This document shows, piece by piece, positions 17,126 to 25,481 of a stretch of DNA of 64,000 bases (position 1 is its first letter; each line of letters begins with the position of its first letter). The DNA lies in assembly GCF_016937615.1 (NCBI RefSeq), contig NZ_JAFHKI010000111.1, positions 1-64,000 of the forward strand, read 5' to 3'. Below the pieces are notes generated by a model. That model saw only the letters and a list, made by a program, of their open reading frames with translations, made no database searches and had not been told where the DNA came from. The translations under genes and the position numbers were made by a program. Source of the stretch: Pseudomonas lactucae (GTDB lineage: Bacteria; Pseudomonadota; Gammaproteobacteria; Pseudomonadales; Pseudomonadaceae).

Positions 17126-17770
17126 TCAGGCAGGGGAGAACAGGGCCAACGACAGACATTCCGAATCTTTCAGGTACAGGCTCATCGCCTCCCCTGCCGC
17201 CGGTTTGTCCTGCTGGACCAACAATTGGTAAATTTCACGGTCACGCTCCAGCCAGGGCGACTGAAAACGCTGCTCATCGGGCGCCGCGCAAAACACCAGG
17301 CGCAATTGCGCGATGACCTGGGCAAAAAACTCGTCGAACAACGGACTGCGCATCAAACCCACGATGTGCTGATGGAACCGTAAGCTGTGTGTCGCCACAG
17401 TGCGCCAATCTTCGCGCTCCCGAGCAAGGGTGGTGGCATCGATGGCGTTTTGCATGCGGTCGGATTGCTCCGTCGTGAGCGGACCGCTCTGGGCAATCGC
17501 CTGCAACTCAAGGGTACGACGGACTACAAACAGGTCGCGCACCTCGTGGCGTTCCAACCGCCGGACCACCACGCCCTTGTTGCGCACGTAGCGGGTCAAC
17601 CCCTCCTGGCCCAAACGATGCAGCGCTTCGCGAATCGTATTGCGCGAAGCGTTGTAGGCCTTGACCAGCTCGACCTCGACCAACGGCATGCCCGGCAAAA
17701 GCCGACCGCCGATGATGTCAGCACGCAATTCCAGGGCAATCTGATCGGCTAGCGACAAACTGGGAGACAT
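17126..17770 (-). CDS. GntR-family (FCD domain) transcriptional regulator
   Basis: This protein has 214 residues from the ATG at 17770, chosen because AGAGGTAAT lies just upstream; an upstream ATG at 17794 adds eight residues without a clear ribosome site. The N-terminal winged helix has LVEVELVKAYNASRNTIREALHRL and the G.VVRRL wing. The C-terminal FCD domain carries metal-ligand candidates such as His in HSLRFHQHIVGLM. It likely controls the adjacent DUF1989 gene and responds to a small carboxylate or amide (inference). Confidence 0.86.
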   Translation of the reverse strand: MSPSLSLADQIALELRADIIGGRLLPGMPLVEVELVKAYNASRNTIREALHRLGQEGLTRYVRNKGVVVRRLERHEVRDLFVVRRTLELQAIAQSGPLTTEQSDRMQNAIDATTLAREREDWRTVATHSLRFHQHIVGLMRSPLFDEFFAQVIAQLRLVFCAAPDEQRFQSPWLERDREIYQLLVQQDKPAAGEAMSLYLKDSECLSLALFSPA

Positions 17771-17842
17771 GATTACCTCTCGATTGTTGAACAATCTACT
17801 CGGGAGACATAATCACTTTTCATGCCAAGTTGACGGAAGACG

Positions 17843-17865
17843 AAAAGGCCGATCAGCGACCGGCC
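17843..17865 (-). terminator. Rho-independent terminator after the comEA-like gene
   Basis: On the minus strand a GGCCG/CGGCC stem with a 9-nt loop is followed by TTTTCG. It ends the transcript of the helix-hairpin-helix gene and separates it from the downstream GntR gene. Confidence 0.6.
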
Positions 17866-17878
17866 TCATCTCACTGCC

Positions 17879-18211
17879 TTAGTTGAGCGCCAGCCTGTCG
17901 CGATTCTTCTCCAACAGCGCCTTGCCGATGCCCTTCACTTCCAGCAATTCATCAACCGCCGTGAAGGGGCCATTGCTTTCACGATAAGCGACGATCGCCT
18001 TGGCCTTGGCCGCGCCGATGCCGAAGAGGTCGCGGTGCAGGGTTTGCGCGTCAGCGGCGTTGAGGTTGACCTTGGCCGATTGCTCGGTCTTGGTCATTTG
18101 CGCGGTAACAGGGGCTGGCGTTTCCGGTTTGACGGACGGGGCTGCGGTGGTAGCGGCCGACAACGTAGTGAGAAAAGCGAAGATCAGCGAGGTGAGATAG
18201 GTGTTTTGCAT
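17879..18211 (-). CDS. ComEA-family helix-hairpin-helix protein
   Basis: This 110-residue protein has an N-terminal signal sequence (about 1-24, cleavage near TTAA). A linker leads to a ComEA-type double helix-hairpin-helix domain, VNLNAADAQTLHRDLFGIGAAKAKAIVAYR then FTAVDELLEVKGIGKALLEKN. It should bind double-stranded DNA in the periplasm, as ComEA does during uptake. The order wbpM then comEA-like gene is the same as in P. aeruginosa, so it marks the edge of the OPS locus. Confidence 0.88.
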   Translation of the reverse strand: MQNTYLTSLIFAFLTTLSAATTAAPSVKPETPAPVTAQMTKTEQSAKVNLNAADAQTLHRDLFGIGAAKAKAIVAYRESNGPFTAVDELLEVKGIGKALLEKNRDRLALN

Positions 18212-18239
18212 TGGTGACGCTCCATGACATCGGTAAGAG

Positions 18240-18266
18240 AAAAGCAGCTTTTCCGAAGCTGCTTTT
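18240..18266 (-). terminator. Rho-independent terminator after wbpM
   Basis: A perfect 11-bp stem (AAAAGCAGCTT / AAGCTGCTTTT) with a 5-nt loop lies between wbpM and the comEA-like gene. On the minus strand it ends in TTTTCTCTT, which fits termination of wbpM. Confidence 0.8.
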
Positions 18267-18322
18267 CAAACTTAGGTGATGTTGGAGATTCGTCAAAAAT
18301 GCTTGAGTAACAGAGTGTTAAA

Positions 18323-20317
18323 TCACGGTTCCAAACGGCGCTGCTGGTAGATCAAATCGACGATTTCGCCGTCGGGTGAATAACCGCTGACCGTTTCGCG
18401 CAGGATCTGACGCACACGGTCGTAGTTGTCCTCCCTCACCGCGGCGAGCAATTCGCTCAGTTTGTTTTTGAGTACGTCCCAGGCCAGATGGTCCTCGTTG
18501 GCACTCATGATCATCGGATGCTGAGTCGCCACGACGTTGTTGCCGATCAGCAACTCCTCGTAGAGCTTTTCACCTGGACGCAATCCGGTGAACTGAATTG
18601 CAATATCGCCGTGAGGGTTTTTATCCGTGCGCACACTGAGCCCGGACAAATGAATCATTTTTTCCGCCAGTTCTATAATTTTTACCGGCTCGCCCATGTC
18701 CAGTACGAACACATCCCCACCCTGCCCCATGGAACCGGCCTGGATCACCAGTTGGGCGGCTTCGGGGATGGTCATGAAATAACGCGTGATCTTGGGGTGC
18801 GTGACAGTCAATGGGCCGCCCGCCTTGATCTGCCGGTGAAAAAGCGGAATCACGGAGCCTGAAGAACCCAATACGTTGCCGAACCTGACCATGGTGAAGC
18901 GGGTTTTGTTGACGCGTGCCACGCCGGACTTGTCGCCAAACATCACCGGAGCTTTCTCCAGGCTGAGTGCTTGCAAGGCCAATTCCGCAAGGCGTTTGGT
19001 ACTCCCCATGACATTAGTCGGCCGAACAGCCTTGTCGGTGGAAATCAGCACGAAGTTCACCACACCGGCTTTCAAGGCAGCCTGGGCGGTATTTACAGTG
19101 CCAATGATGTTATTCAACACGCCTTCGGCAATATTATGTTCGACAATCGGCACATGTTTGTACGCGGCCGCATGATAAACCGTGTCGACGTGCCAGCTCT
19201 TCATGACGTCAAGCAGTTTGCTCTCGTCGCGTACCGACCCCAGGATAGGCAATAACTTGATGGGCAATGACTCATGGGCAATGCGATATTCAAGTTCAGA
19301 CAAGATGCTGTAAAGATTGAACTCACTGTGTTCGAACAGCAGCAGGGTCTTGGGCTTCAGGGCCAGGATCTGCCGACACAGCTCAGACCCGATCGACCCT
19401 CCCGCGCCGGTGACCATGACAGACTGGCCGACGATGCAACGTTCAAGCAGGTCTTCCTGGGCCGGTACGGCATCGCGCCCCAACAAGTCGGCAATATCGA
19501 CTTCCTGGATATCGTCAACCTTGACGCGCCCACTGGCCAACTCCATAAAGTCCGGAACGCTGCGCACGTGCAGTGGAAACCGCTCCAGGTTAGCGAGAAT
19601 CTCACGTCTGCGCCCGCGCCCCGCCGAAGGAACCGCCAGCAATATCTGCTGGGCGCCCGTGGCGTCGATCATCTGCTGGATATGCTTGGGCTTGAACACC
19701 TGCAGCCCGGATATCACACGGCCTGCAATACTCCCGTCGTCGTCGATGAAAGCAACCGGGCGCATGATCCGCCCCATGCGCAACGCAGCGACCAGTTGAT
19801 TACCCGCCGAGCCTGCCCCGTAAATGGCAACTTTCGTCAACCCATCATCACGATTGGTAAAGGGAACATGTTGCGCTGCAGCGAACCAATCTCCCATGAA
19901 GTACTGGCGCATCGCGAGACGCAACCCACCCACGGTCACCAGGCATAACCACCAGTAGTTGAAAATCACCGAGCGCGGAACAACATATTGATGATTGCTG
20001 TAAAGATAGACAACCAGACCCAGAATAAGTGAAGAAAGGCTCACCGCCTTGATGATGGTAATAAGTGCATCGTTACCAAAGTAACGCATCACCGCACGGT
20101 ACATGCCAAAGCGAATAAACAGGGGGATGGCGATCACCGGAGCGCTCAGGAACAGCCATGTATATCGCTGGATCGGTTGTTCCATCTCGGCAATGCCAAG
20201 TCGGACGACAAAGGCCATCCACAATGAAACCCACACCAACAAAATATCGACAAGCACCTGAAGGATGCGCTTGTGGCGGCGCGGGAGATTCAATAAAAAA
20301 ACTCTCATCTTATCCAT
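18323..20317 (-). CDS. wbpM: WbpM-like UDP-GlcNAc 4,6-dehydratase, membrane bound
   Basis: From the ATG at 20317 (M-D-K-M-R-V-F) this is 664 residues; an ATG at 20362 is possible but homologues begin at MDK. The N-terminal third has four membrane helices. A CoA-binding-like Rossmann region (AIYGAGSAGNQLVAAL) follows, and the catalytic SDR domain has TGAGGSIGSELCRQ. In the active site the usual YxxxK is replaced by MxxxK (NVMGSTKRLAE), as in large WbpM/FlaA1 relatives. It forms UDP-4-keto-6-deoxy-GlcNAc, the precursor of QuiNAc or FucNAc for O-antigen. It is transcribed away from the rest of the cluster. Confidence 0.93.
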   Translation of the reverse strand: MDKMRVFLLNLPRRHKRILQVLVDILLVWVSLWMAFVVRLGIAEMEQPIQRYTWLFLSAPVIAIPLFIRFGMYRAVMRYFGNDALITIIKAVSLSSLILGLVVYLYSNHQYVVPRSVIFNYWWLCLVTVGGLRLAMRQYFMGDWFAAAQHVPFTNRDDGLTKVAIYGAGSAGNQLVAALRMGRIMRPVAFIDDDGSIAGRVISGLQVFKPKHIQQMIDATGAQQILLAVPSAGRGRRREILANLERFPLHVRSVPDFMELASGRVKVDDIQEVDIADLLGRDAVPAQEDLLERCIVGQSVMVTGAGGSIGSELCRQILALKPKTLLLFEHSEFNLYSILSELEYRIAHESLPIKLLPILGSVRDESKLLDVMKSWHVDTVYHAAAYKHVPIVEHNIAEGVLNNIIGTVNTAQAALKAGVVNFVLISTDKAVRPTNVMGSTKRLAELALQALSLEKAPVMFGDKSGVARVNKTRFTMVRFGNVLGSSGSVIPLFHRQIKAGGPLTVTHPKITRYFMTIPEAAQLVIQAGSMGQGGDVFVLDMGEPVKIIELAEKMIHLSGLSVRTDKNPHGDIAIQFTGLRPGEKLYEELLIGNNVVATQHPMIMSANEDHLAWDVLKNKLSELLAAVREDNYDRVRQILRETVSGYSPDGEIVDLIYQQRRLEP

Positions 20318-21066
20318 GCCCCTATCCGACACTTTCATGCTCCCGAAGTCAAAACCCGCCAATCGACGAAAATGCTGATATACGACGAATTACCTGTGCT
20401 GAATATAGACTACGCGGACGCAATAACTGCATCACAAAATCTCCTTTCAGGAAATTCTCATTCCCCGCTGACGTGTCTTTGGGCCAGGCAACCGGTACCC
20501 TTACTCTAAAGGTGCCACCATCGAGCACCCCTCTACATACAATAATCGCCACGGACGGAATGATACCCGCGTTGTGTCGGAAATCCTTTGAAATCATCAT
20601 CGCGACCCAAAAAAATCAACGATCGATGCGCGTTTACCCCTGCAAATCCGGCTATTCAGCTATTTCTTACGCAAAATGGCGTACGTCTGACCAACTGCTA
20701 AGCTTGGCCCGACAGACAGCAATAGCAACCCTATCATTAGCTAGCATAGCAACAGTTAAACTAAGGGAAAGTGTAACAGAAATGGACGGTCTCCAAACCA
20801 TTCATGACACTGTGCTACCATCGCCAAGATTCACCAGCGACTTATTCGATTTTTATCTCCAATGCTCTAAATCGCTGTATTGAAGCGCCCGACGAACCAA
20901 ATCGAACAGGTGTTCCATTCCATCCTTGGGAAAAATACTTTCTTCAAGGCTATACTCCGCCACGCTTTACCACGCGCCACTACAGTAAAGAGCAATGTAG
21001 GAAAAGTCTGAAGGCGCTCACCATAACAAAAATAGCCAGACTGCATGAACGGGACGATTGACCTTA
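20318..21066. other. Long AT-richer divergent region at the start of the OPS cluster
   Basis: About 750 bp separate wbpM from the wecB side. GC is lower than in the flanking genes. Open frames here (for example 20804-21061) lack ribosome sites and recognisable sequence. I found no JUMPstart/ops element. It probably holds the promoters for wbpM and for the plus-strand OPS operon, possibly with a relic of an exchanged gene. Confidence 0.4.
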
Positions 21067-21237
21067 ATGAAAAAGATGCCACTTCAGGCAAGTAAGCAGG
21101 CTCAACACGAATTGATCTTCGCGCTGGATCAAAATGACGAGCGCACTTTAGAGCCCGCGCACTACTTGCTGAACCGCCCTCGTTGGCGTACACATGCGAT
21201 GCTCAAAAACTGCCATCCGATGCAGGAAAATCGCTGA
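21067..21237 (+). CDS. Possible 56-residue leader ORF coupled to wecB
   Basis: An ATG at 21067 opens a 56-codon frame whose TGA (21235-21237) overlaps the wecB ATG as TGATG. The product is hydrophilic (QASKQAQHELIFALDQNDE then LNRPRWRTHAMLKNC) and I do not recognise it. The ribosome site is weak. It may be a real small protein, a translational-coupling leader, or the tail of a decayed gene. Confidence 0.3.
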   Translation: MKKMPLQASKQAQHELIFALDQNDERTLEPAHYLLNRPRWRTHAMLKNCHPMQENR

Positions 21238-22376
21238 TGACTTTAAAAACCTTGTGTGTGTTCGGCACGCGGCCTGAAGCAATCAAAATGGCTCCATTGG
21301 CGCTGAGCCTTGCTGCGGATGAGCGCTTCGACGCTAAGGTATGCGTGACTGGCCAGCATCGGGAAATGCTTGACCAGGTGCTCAAGCTCTTCGAAATCAC
21401 GCCTGATTTTGACTTGAACATCATGAAGCCCGGTCAGGATTTGACTGATGTTACGAGTGGCATTCTGCAAGGAATGAAAACAGTCTTCGCTGTATTCAAA
21501 CCGGACATTGTACTGGTCCACGGCGACACCGCGACGACCTTCGCCACCACGTTGGCCGCCTACTACCATCAAATTCCCGTGGCTCACGTCGAAGCCGGCC
21601 TGCGTACTGGCAACCTCTACTCACCGTGGCCCGAGGAGGCAAACCGCAAGCTGACTGGCGCCCTCGCGGCATTGCACTTCGCACCGACGCAAACTTCCAG
21701 GCAGAACCTGCTCAGGGAAGGTGTTGCGCCTCATAGCATCCACGTCACCGGCAACACCGTCATTGATGCGCTACTGGACGTAGTCGAGCGGATCAAGAGC
21801 AGTGCGGCCCTGCAACAGCAGTTTCACCAACAATTTTCATTTCTGGGTGAAGGCAAGCGAGTGATCCTGGTAACGGGTCATCGTCGAGAAAGTTTTGGAG
21901 GTGGCTTTGAGAAGATCTGCCAAGCCCTGATCAATACCGCCAAGGACTTCCCCGATGTCGAGATTGTGTACCCCGTTCACTTGAATCCGAATGTGCGCGA
22001 GCCGGTCAAGCGACTCCTGACCGACGTCGAAAATATCCATCTGATCGAACCCTTGGATTATCTGCCCTTTGTGTACCTGATGAATCGGTCCTATCTGATT
22101 CTCAGTGATTCAGGCGGTATTCAGGAAGAAGCGCCGTCCTTAGGTAAACCTGTGCTGGTGATGCGTGACACCACCGAGCGTCCGGAGGCAGTCGAGGCTG
22201 GAACGGTAAAACTGGTCGGGACCGAGATTGAGGTCATCAGCACTCACTTGAGCGTCCTGCTGACCAATGTTGACGCCTACAGCCGGATGAGCTTCGCCCA
22301 CAACCCCTACGGTGACGGAAAGGCATCCGCGCGGATTCTGGAAGCGCTTTCACGAATTAAAAAGGCTAACTCATGA
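21237..22376 (+). CDS. wecB: UDP-N-acetylglucosamine 2-epimerase (non-hydrolysing), WecB
   Basis: From the ATG at 21237 (M-T-L-K-T-L-C) it is 379 residues. Family motifs are FGTRPEAIKMAPL, TGQHREML, HVEAGLRTG and SDSGGIQEEAPSLGKPVLVMRDTTERPE. It interconverts UDP-GlcNAc and UDP-ManNAc in the cytoplasm, the first step to ManNAcA. Its stop overlaps the wecC start (ATGA at 22373-22376), indicating translational coupling. Confidence 0.94.
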   Translation: MTLKTLCVFGTRPEAIKMAPLALSLAADERFDAKVCVTGQHREMLDQVLKLFEITPDFDLNIMKPGQDLTDVTSGILQGMKTVFAVFKPDIVLVHGDTATTFATTLAAYYHQIPVAHVEAGLRTGNLYSPWPEEANRKLTGALAALHFAPTQTSRQNLLREGVAPHSIHVTGNTVIDALLDVVERIKSSAALQQQFHQQFSFLGEGKRVILVTGHRRESFGGGFEKICQALINTAKDFPDVEIVYPVHLNPNVREPVKRLLTDVENIHLIEPLDYLPFVYLMNRSYLILSDSGGIQEEAPSLGKPVLVMRDTTERPEAVEAGTVKLVGTEIEVISTHLSVLLTNVDAYSRMSFAHNPYGDGKASARILEALSRIKKANS

Positions 22377-23637
22377 GTTTCGAAACGGTTTCAGTCGTCG
22401 GCCTCGGCTATATCGGACTTCCAACGGCTGCGGTGTTCGCCTCACGCAAGAAAAAAGTCATCGGCGTCGACGTCAACCCGAACGCGGTGGCAATCATTAA
22501 CCGCGGCGATATCCATATCATCGAACCGGATCTGGACATCGTCGTACGCGCGGCTGTCACTGAAGGTTATTTGCGGGCAACGACAACGGCAGAGCCGGCC
22601 GATGCCTTTCTCATTGCCGTTCCTACCCCCTTCAAGGGCGACCACGAACCGGATCTTTCCTACATCGAATCTGCCAGCAAAGCCATTGCTCCGGTACTGA
22701 AAAAAGGCGACCTGGTCATTCTGGAATCCACCTCTCCAGTCGGGGCGACCGAGCAAATGTCTGCGTGGCTGGCCGAAAGCCGACCGGACCTGACATTCCC
22801 GCAAACCCATGGCACAGAATCAGACATCCGTATCGCACATTGTCCGGAGCGCGTGCTGCCGGGTCATGTATTGCGCGAACTGATTGCAAACGATCGCATC
22901 ATTGGCGGGCTGACCAGCAAATGCTCAGAAGCTGCGCGGCGTCTATATAAAACCTTCGTCGAAGGTGAATGCATCATCACCGACGCACGCACTGCCGAGA
23001 TGTGCAAACTCACCGAAAACAGTTTTCGCGACGTGAATATTGCCTTTGCCAATGAGCTGTCGATGATCTGCGAGAAGCTCAATATCAACGTATGGGAACT
23101 GATACGCCTGGCCAATCACCACCCCCGTGTCAATATCCTGCAGCCCGGACCTGGCGTGGGCGGTCACTGCATCGCTGTCGATCCCTGGTTCATTGTCAGC
23201 AAAACGCCGGCCGAGGCGCGCCTGATACGTACCGCGCGGAGGTGAATGACAGCAAACCAACATGGGTACTGGAGCAGGTTCAACTGGCCATCGGTCAATT
23301 CCTGCAGGAGAACCCTTCGAAAACGGCCAAGGAGGTTACGGTTGCCTGTCTCGGGCTGGCCTTCAAGCCGGACATTGATGACCTGCGTGAAAGCCCATCC
23401 GTGGAGATCGCCGCACAGATCGCCCATTCCCATCCCGGTACTGTGCTTGCGGTTGAACCGAACATCGGGCACTTGCCCGCTCGCTTGGAAGGTCTCGCGA
23501 CCCTGACCGAAATTGACCAGGCGCTCGCTTCTGCGCACGTGATTGTGCTGCTGGTCGATCACAGCGTGTTCAAGACAATCCCGGCTACACGTTTGTCATC
23601 GCTCAAAGTCATTGATACACGCGGCGTGTGGGTTTGA
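22373..23637 (+). pseudogene. wecC: UDP-N-acetyl-D-mannosamine dehydrogenase WecC, frame broken by a 1-nt deletion
   Basis: The NAD-binding N-terminus VVGLGYIGLPTAAVFA and the catalytic region GPGVGGHCIAVDPWF are present. At about 23237-23239, ACCGCGCGGAGGTGAAT needs one extra base to read T-A-R-E-V-N-D-S-K-P. The C-terminal UDP-binding domain then continues in the other frame (CLGLAFKPDIDDLRESPSVEIA) to 23637. The repaired length is 421 residues, the family length. It oxidises UDP-ManNAc to UDP-ManNAcA using NAD. Loss would be expected to prevent ManNAcA-containing O-antigen unless this is a sequence error. Confidence 0.88.
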
Positions 23638-23724
23638 GAAAGGCTGAGGAACCCTGCCTGGAAATCGACGCGAGCCGTTAATATTGCATCGGTTTCCGTG
23701 CACCGAGTGGGGCACGTTGGTCAA

Positions 23725-23749
23725 ATGATCATGCAATTGCATTTATCAT
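23725..23749. repeat. Palindrome upstream of the flippase gene
   Basis: A perfect 12-bp palindrome ATGCAATTGCAT (23731-23742) is flanked by ATGAT and ATCAT, giving a 25-bp imperfect inverted repeat in the 135-bp gap between wecC and wzx. It ends 24 bp before the wzx ATG. It could be an operator or an internal promoter element. Confidence 0.35.
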
Positions 23750-23772
23750 GATGAGGTTCAAGAGGTTCTGGC

Positions 23773-25017
23773 ATGCTCAACCTATTGATCCAGGTACTGA
23801 CACTGATAAGTGGCCTGGTCGTTAACTTTGTGATTCCCGGCCTCTACGGGTTGGAAGCGTATGGCGCATTCATCAAGGCAAACGTACTGGTATTTTTATT
23901 TCAAAAGCTTCTGGATATCGTCAATGAGCAACTGATCGCCAGTGTGGAGGCCGAGTATATTCTCGTGACTTCGTTGTTTATGGCTGTGCTGATTTTTGTA
24001 CTCTTCAGCGCCGTGAACCTGATTGATCATATCGGCAACCCGCTCCTGCTTGGCGTGATGCTGTTAAGCTCGGCGTGTCTGTTATCGCTATTCGGGCTGC
24101 GTCTGCAACGTTGGATCGTGGCCTACCTGGTGCTGTTTCTCGGGGTCTTCTTCACGCTCCTGCTGATCAGCCACCAGCAGATCTTGCCGCTGAGCATTGT
24201 CGATATATTGATCCTGACCAATTTGATTCCGTGCGTGTTTGCGATGGCGGCGCTGTTTTTCAAAGGGGCGAAACTGCCCGTTGGCAAGCAGCTCCTGCAC
24301 ACTTGCCAAGGCGTGCTGGCGCTGTTACCCAGAATGATATCCATCACGCTGGTGTTCAATCTGCTCACCAACATCCTGCCCTTCATTCTTTCCAAGAGCC
24401 TGCCCGTGCGCGATCTTGGATTGTTCAGGGTCATCGTCTCGATCATTCAATCAGCAACCAGCCTGTTCCCCGTCAACGTCAGGGCCGTTTTTGTTGCCTT
24501 CGTTTCGGGCGGGCAGCGCCAAGCGCAATATAGAATCATCACCTCGGTCGCTATCTTCTACTTCGCGCTGGTCGGGCTGGGCGGCTATGCAGGCGCATGG
24601 CTGTTCCCTCAGTATTCGGCCTATCTGGTGATGCTGCCCTGCCTGCCGGTGCTGTACTGGGCGGTGGTGACAGAGCGCTACCTGGTCGCCTGCGGCCTGC
24701 ACCGTAAAGTCATCGTGGCAAACCTGGTGATTGCGCCGCTGGCCATCGCGGGCATGATTGTGTTTGTTCAGAACCTGGAACAGGCGCAGGTGTTCTACGC
24801 GATAGGGTTCTCGGCCTACTTGTTGTTCCTGCATGTCGCCTGTCGTCCGGGCATCCGCTTGCCGGTGGTGTTCTGGGTCGCCTTTCTTTCGCCGCTGGCC
24901 ATTTTCCTGACCTCTATCAGCCTGTTCTGGGCCGCCCTGTATATGGGCTCGCTCCTGATCATTGCCGTGGGAGCACTCCAGCTTCGGCCCGCTGATATTC
25001 GAACGTTGAGGTTTTAA
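23773..25017 (+). CDS. wzx: O-antigen flippase-like membrane protein (Wzx candidate)
   Basis: This 414-residue protein is almost entirely hydrophobic, with about twelve predicted spans and short polar loops. The start NLLIQVLTLISGLVVNFVIP followed by YGAFIKANVLVFL resembles Wzx/MATE-like polysaccharide exporters. Its position beside a Wzy-like gene supports a role in flipping lipid-linked O-units across the inner membrane. No sequence motif proves it, so the assignment is by topology and context. Confidence 0.7.
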   Translation: MLNLLIQVLTLISGLVVNFVIPGLYGLEAYGAFIKANVLVFLFQKLLDIVNEQLIASVEAEYILVTSLFMAVLIFVLFSAVNLIDHIGNPLLLGVMLLSSACLLSLFGLRLQRWIVAYLVLFLGVFFTLLLISHQQILPLSIVDILILTNLIPCVFAMAALFFKGAKLPVGKQLLHTCQGVLALLPRMISITLVFNLLTNILPFILSKSLPVRDLGLFRVIVSIIQSATSLFPVNVRAVFVAFVSGGQRQAQYRIITSVAIFYFALVGLGGYAGAWLFPQYSAYLVMLPCLPVLYWAVVTERYLVACGLHRKVIVANLVIAPLAIAGMIVFVQNLEQAQVFYAIGFSAYLLFLHVACRPGIRLPVVFWVAFLSPLAIFLTSISLFWAALYMGSLLIIAVGALQLRPADIRTLRF

Positions 25018-25019
25018 CC

Positions 25020-25481
25020 GTGAACGCAGTAAAACTTTATCGAGTAGGCAACTGGCTGTATAGGCACCGAGTACCGTTGTTACCGGGCCTTGTTCGAAAT
25101 GTGATTTTCCTTTTGTTCAACTCTTACATTCCGATCTCCGCAACCATCGGAAGAGGCACGATCTTCGCTTATGGCGCGATCGGCGTTGTACTGCACGCGA
25201 ATGCAAAAGTGGGCGAAGGCTGCGTACTGGGACAAGGCATCACCATCGGTGCCGCTGAGGGCTATGTCACCAGCCAGATCAATCGCTGCCCGGTAATCGG
25301 TGACAACTGCTACATAGGAGCAGGCGCAAAAATCATTGGCGACATCAGCATCGGCAACAACTGTCAAATTGGGGCTTCGGCGGTCGTCTTGAAAGACATC
25401 CCTGATAACTCAATCGTTGTGGGAATACCTGCCCGAGTGATTGGGCAAACAGCAGATGACTACAAAGCGATACGCCCTTGA
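25020..25481 (+). CDS. Hexapeptide-repeat acyltransferase (serine acetyltransferase-like)
   Basis: The 153-residue protein starts at a GTG (25020) 2 nt after the wzx stop. Left-handed beta-helix hexapeptide repeats run from about residue 45 (TIGRGTIFAYGAIGVVLHANAKVG, then VIGDNCYIGAGAKIIGDISIGNNCQIGASAVV). It resembles CysE/WcaB-type O-acetyltransferases. In this cluster it most likely acetylates an O-unit sugar with acetyl-CoA (inference). Its stop overlaps the TTG start of the next gene. Confidence 0.82.
   Translation: MNAVKLYRVGNWLYRHRVPLLPGLVRNVIFLLFNSYIPISATIGRGTIFAYGAIGVVLHANAKVGEGCVLGQGITIGAAEGYVTSQINRCPVIGDNCYIGAGAKIIGDISIGNNCQIGASAVVLKDIPDNSIVVGIPARVIGQTADDYKAIRP

Noticed and set aside
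20804..21061. 85-codon frame in the OPS divergent region
   Set aside because: No ribosome site and no recognisable protein character.
20318..21236. JUMPstart/ops antitermination element expected before some O-antigen clusters
   Set aside because: No GGCGGTAGC-type sequence found in the region.
23748..23800. Alternative flippase N-terminus M-M-R-F-K-R-F-W-H in another frame, as if a further frameshift existed
   Set aside because: Joining it to the long frame needs a 2-nt change, unlike the single-base deletions elsewhere, and the ATG at 23773 has an acceptable AGAGGT site.
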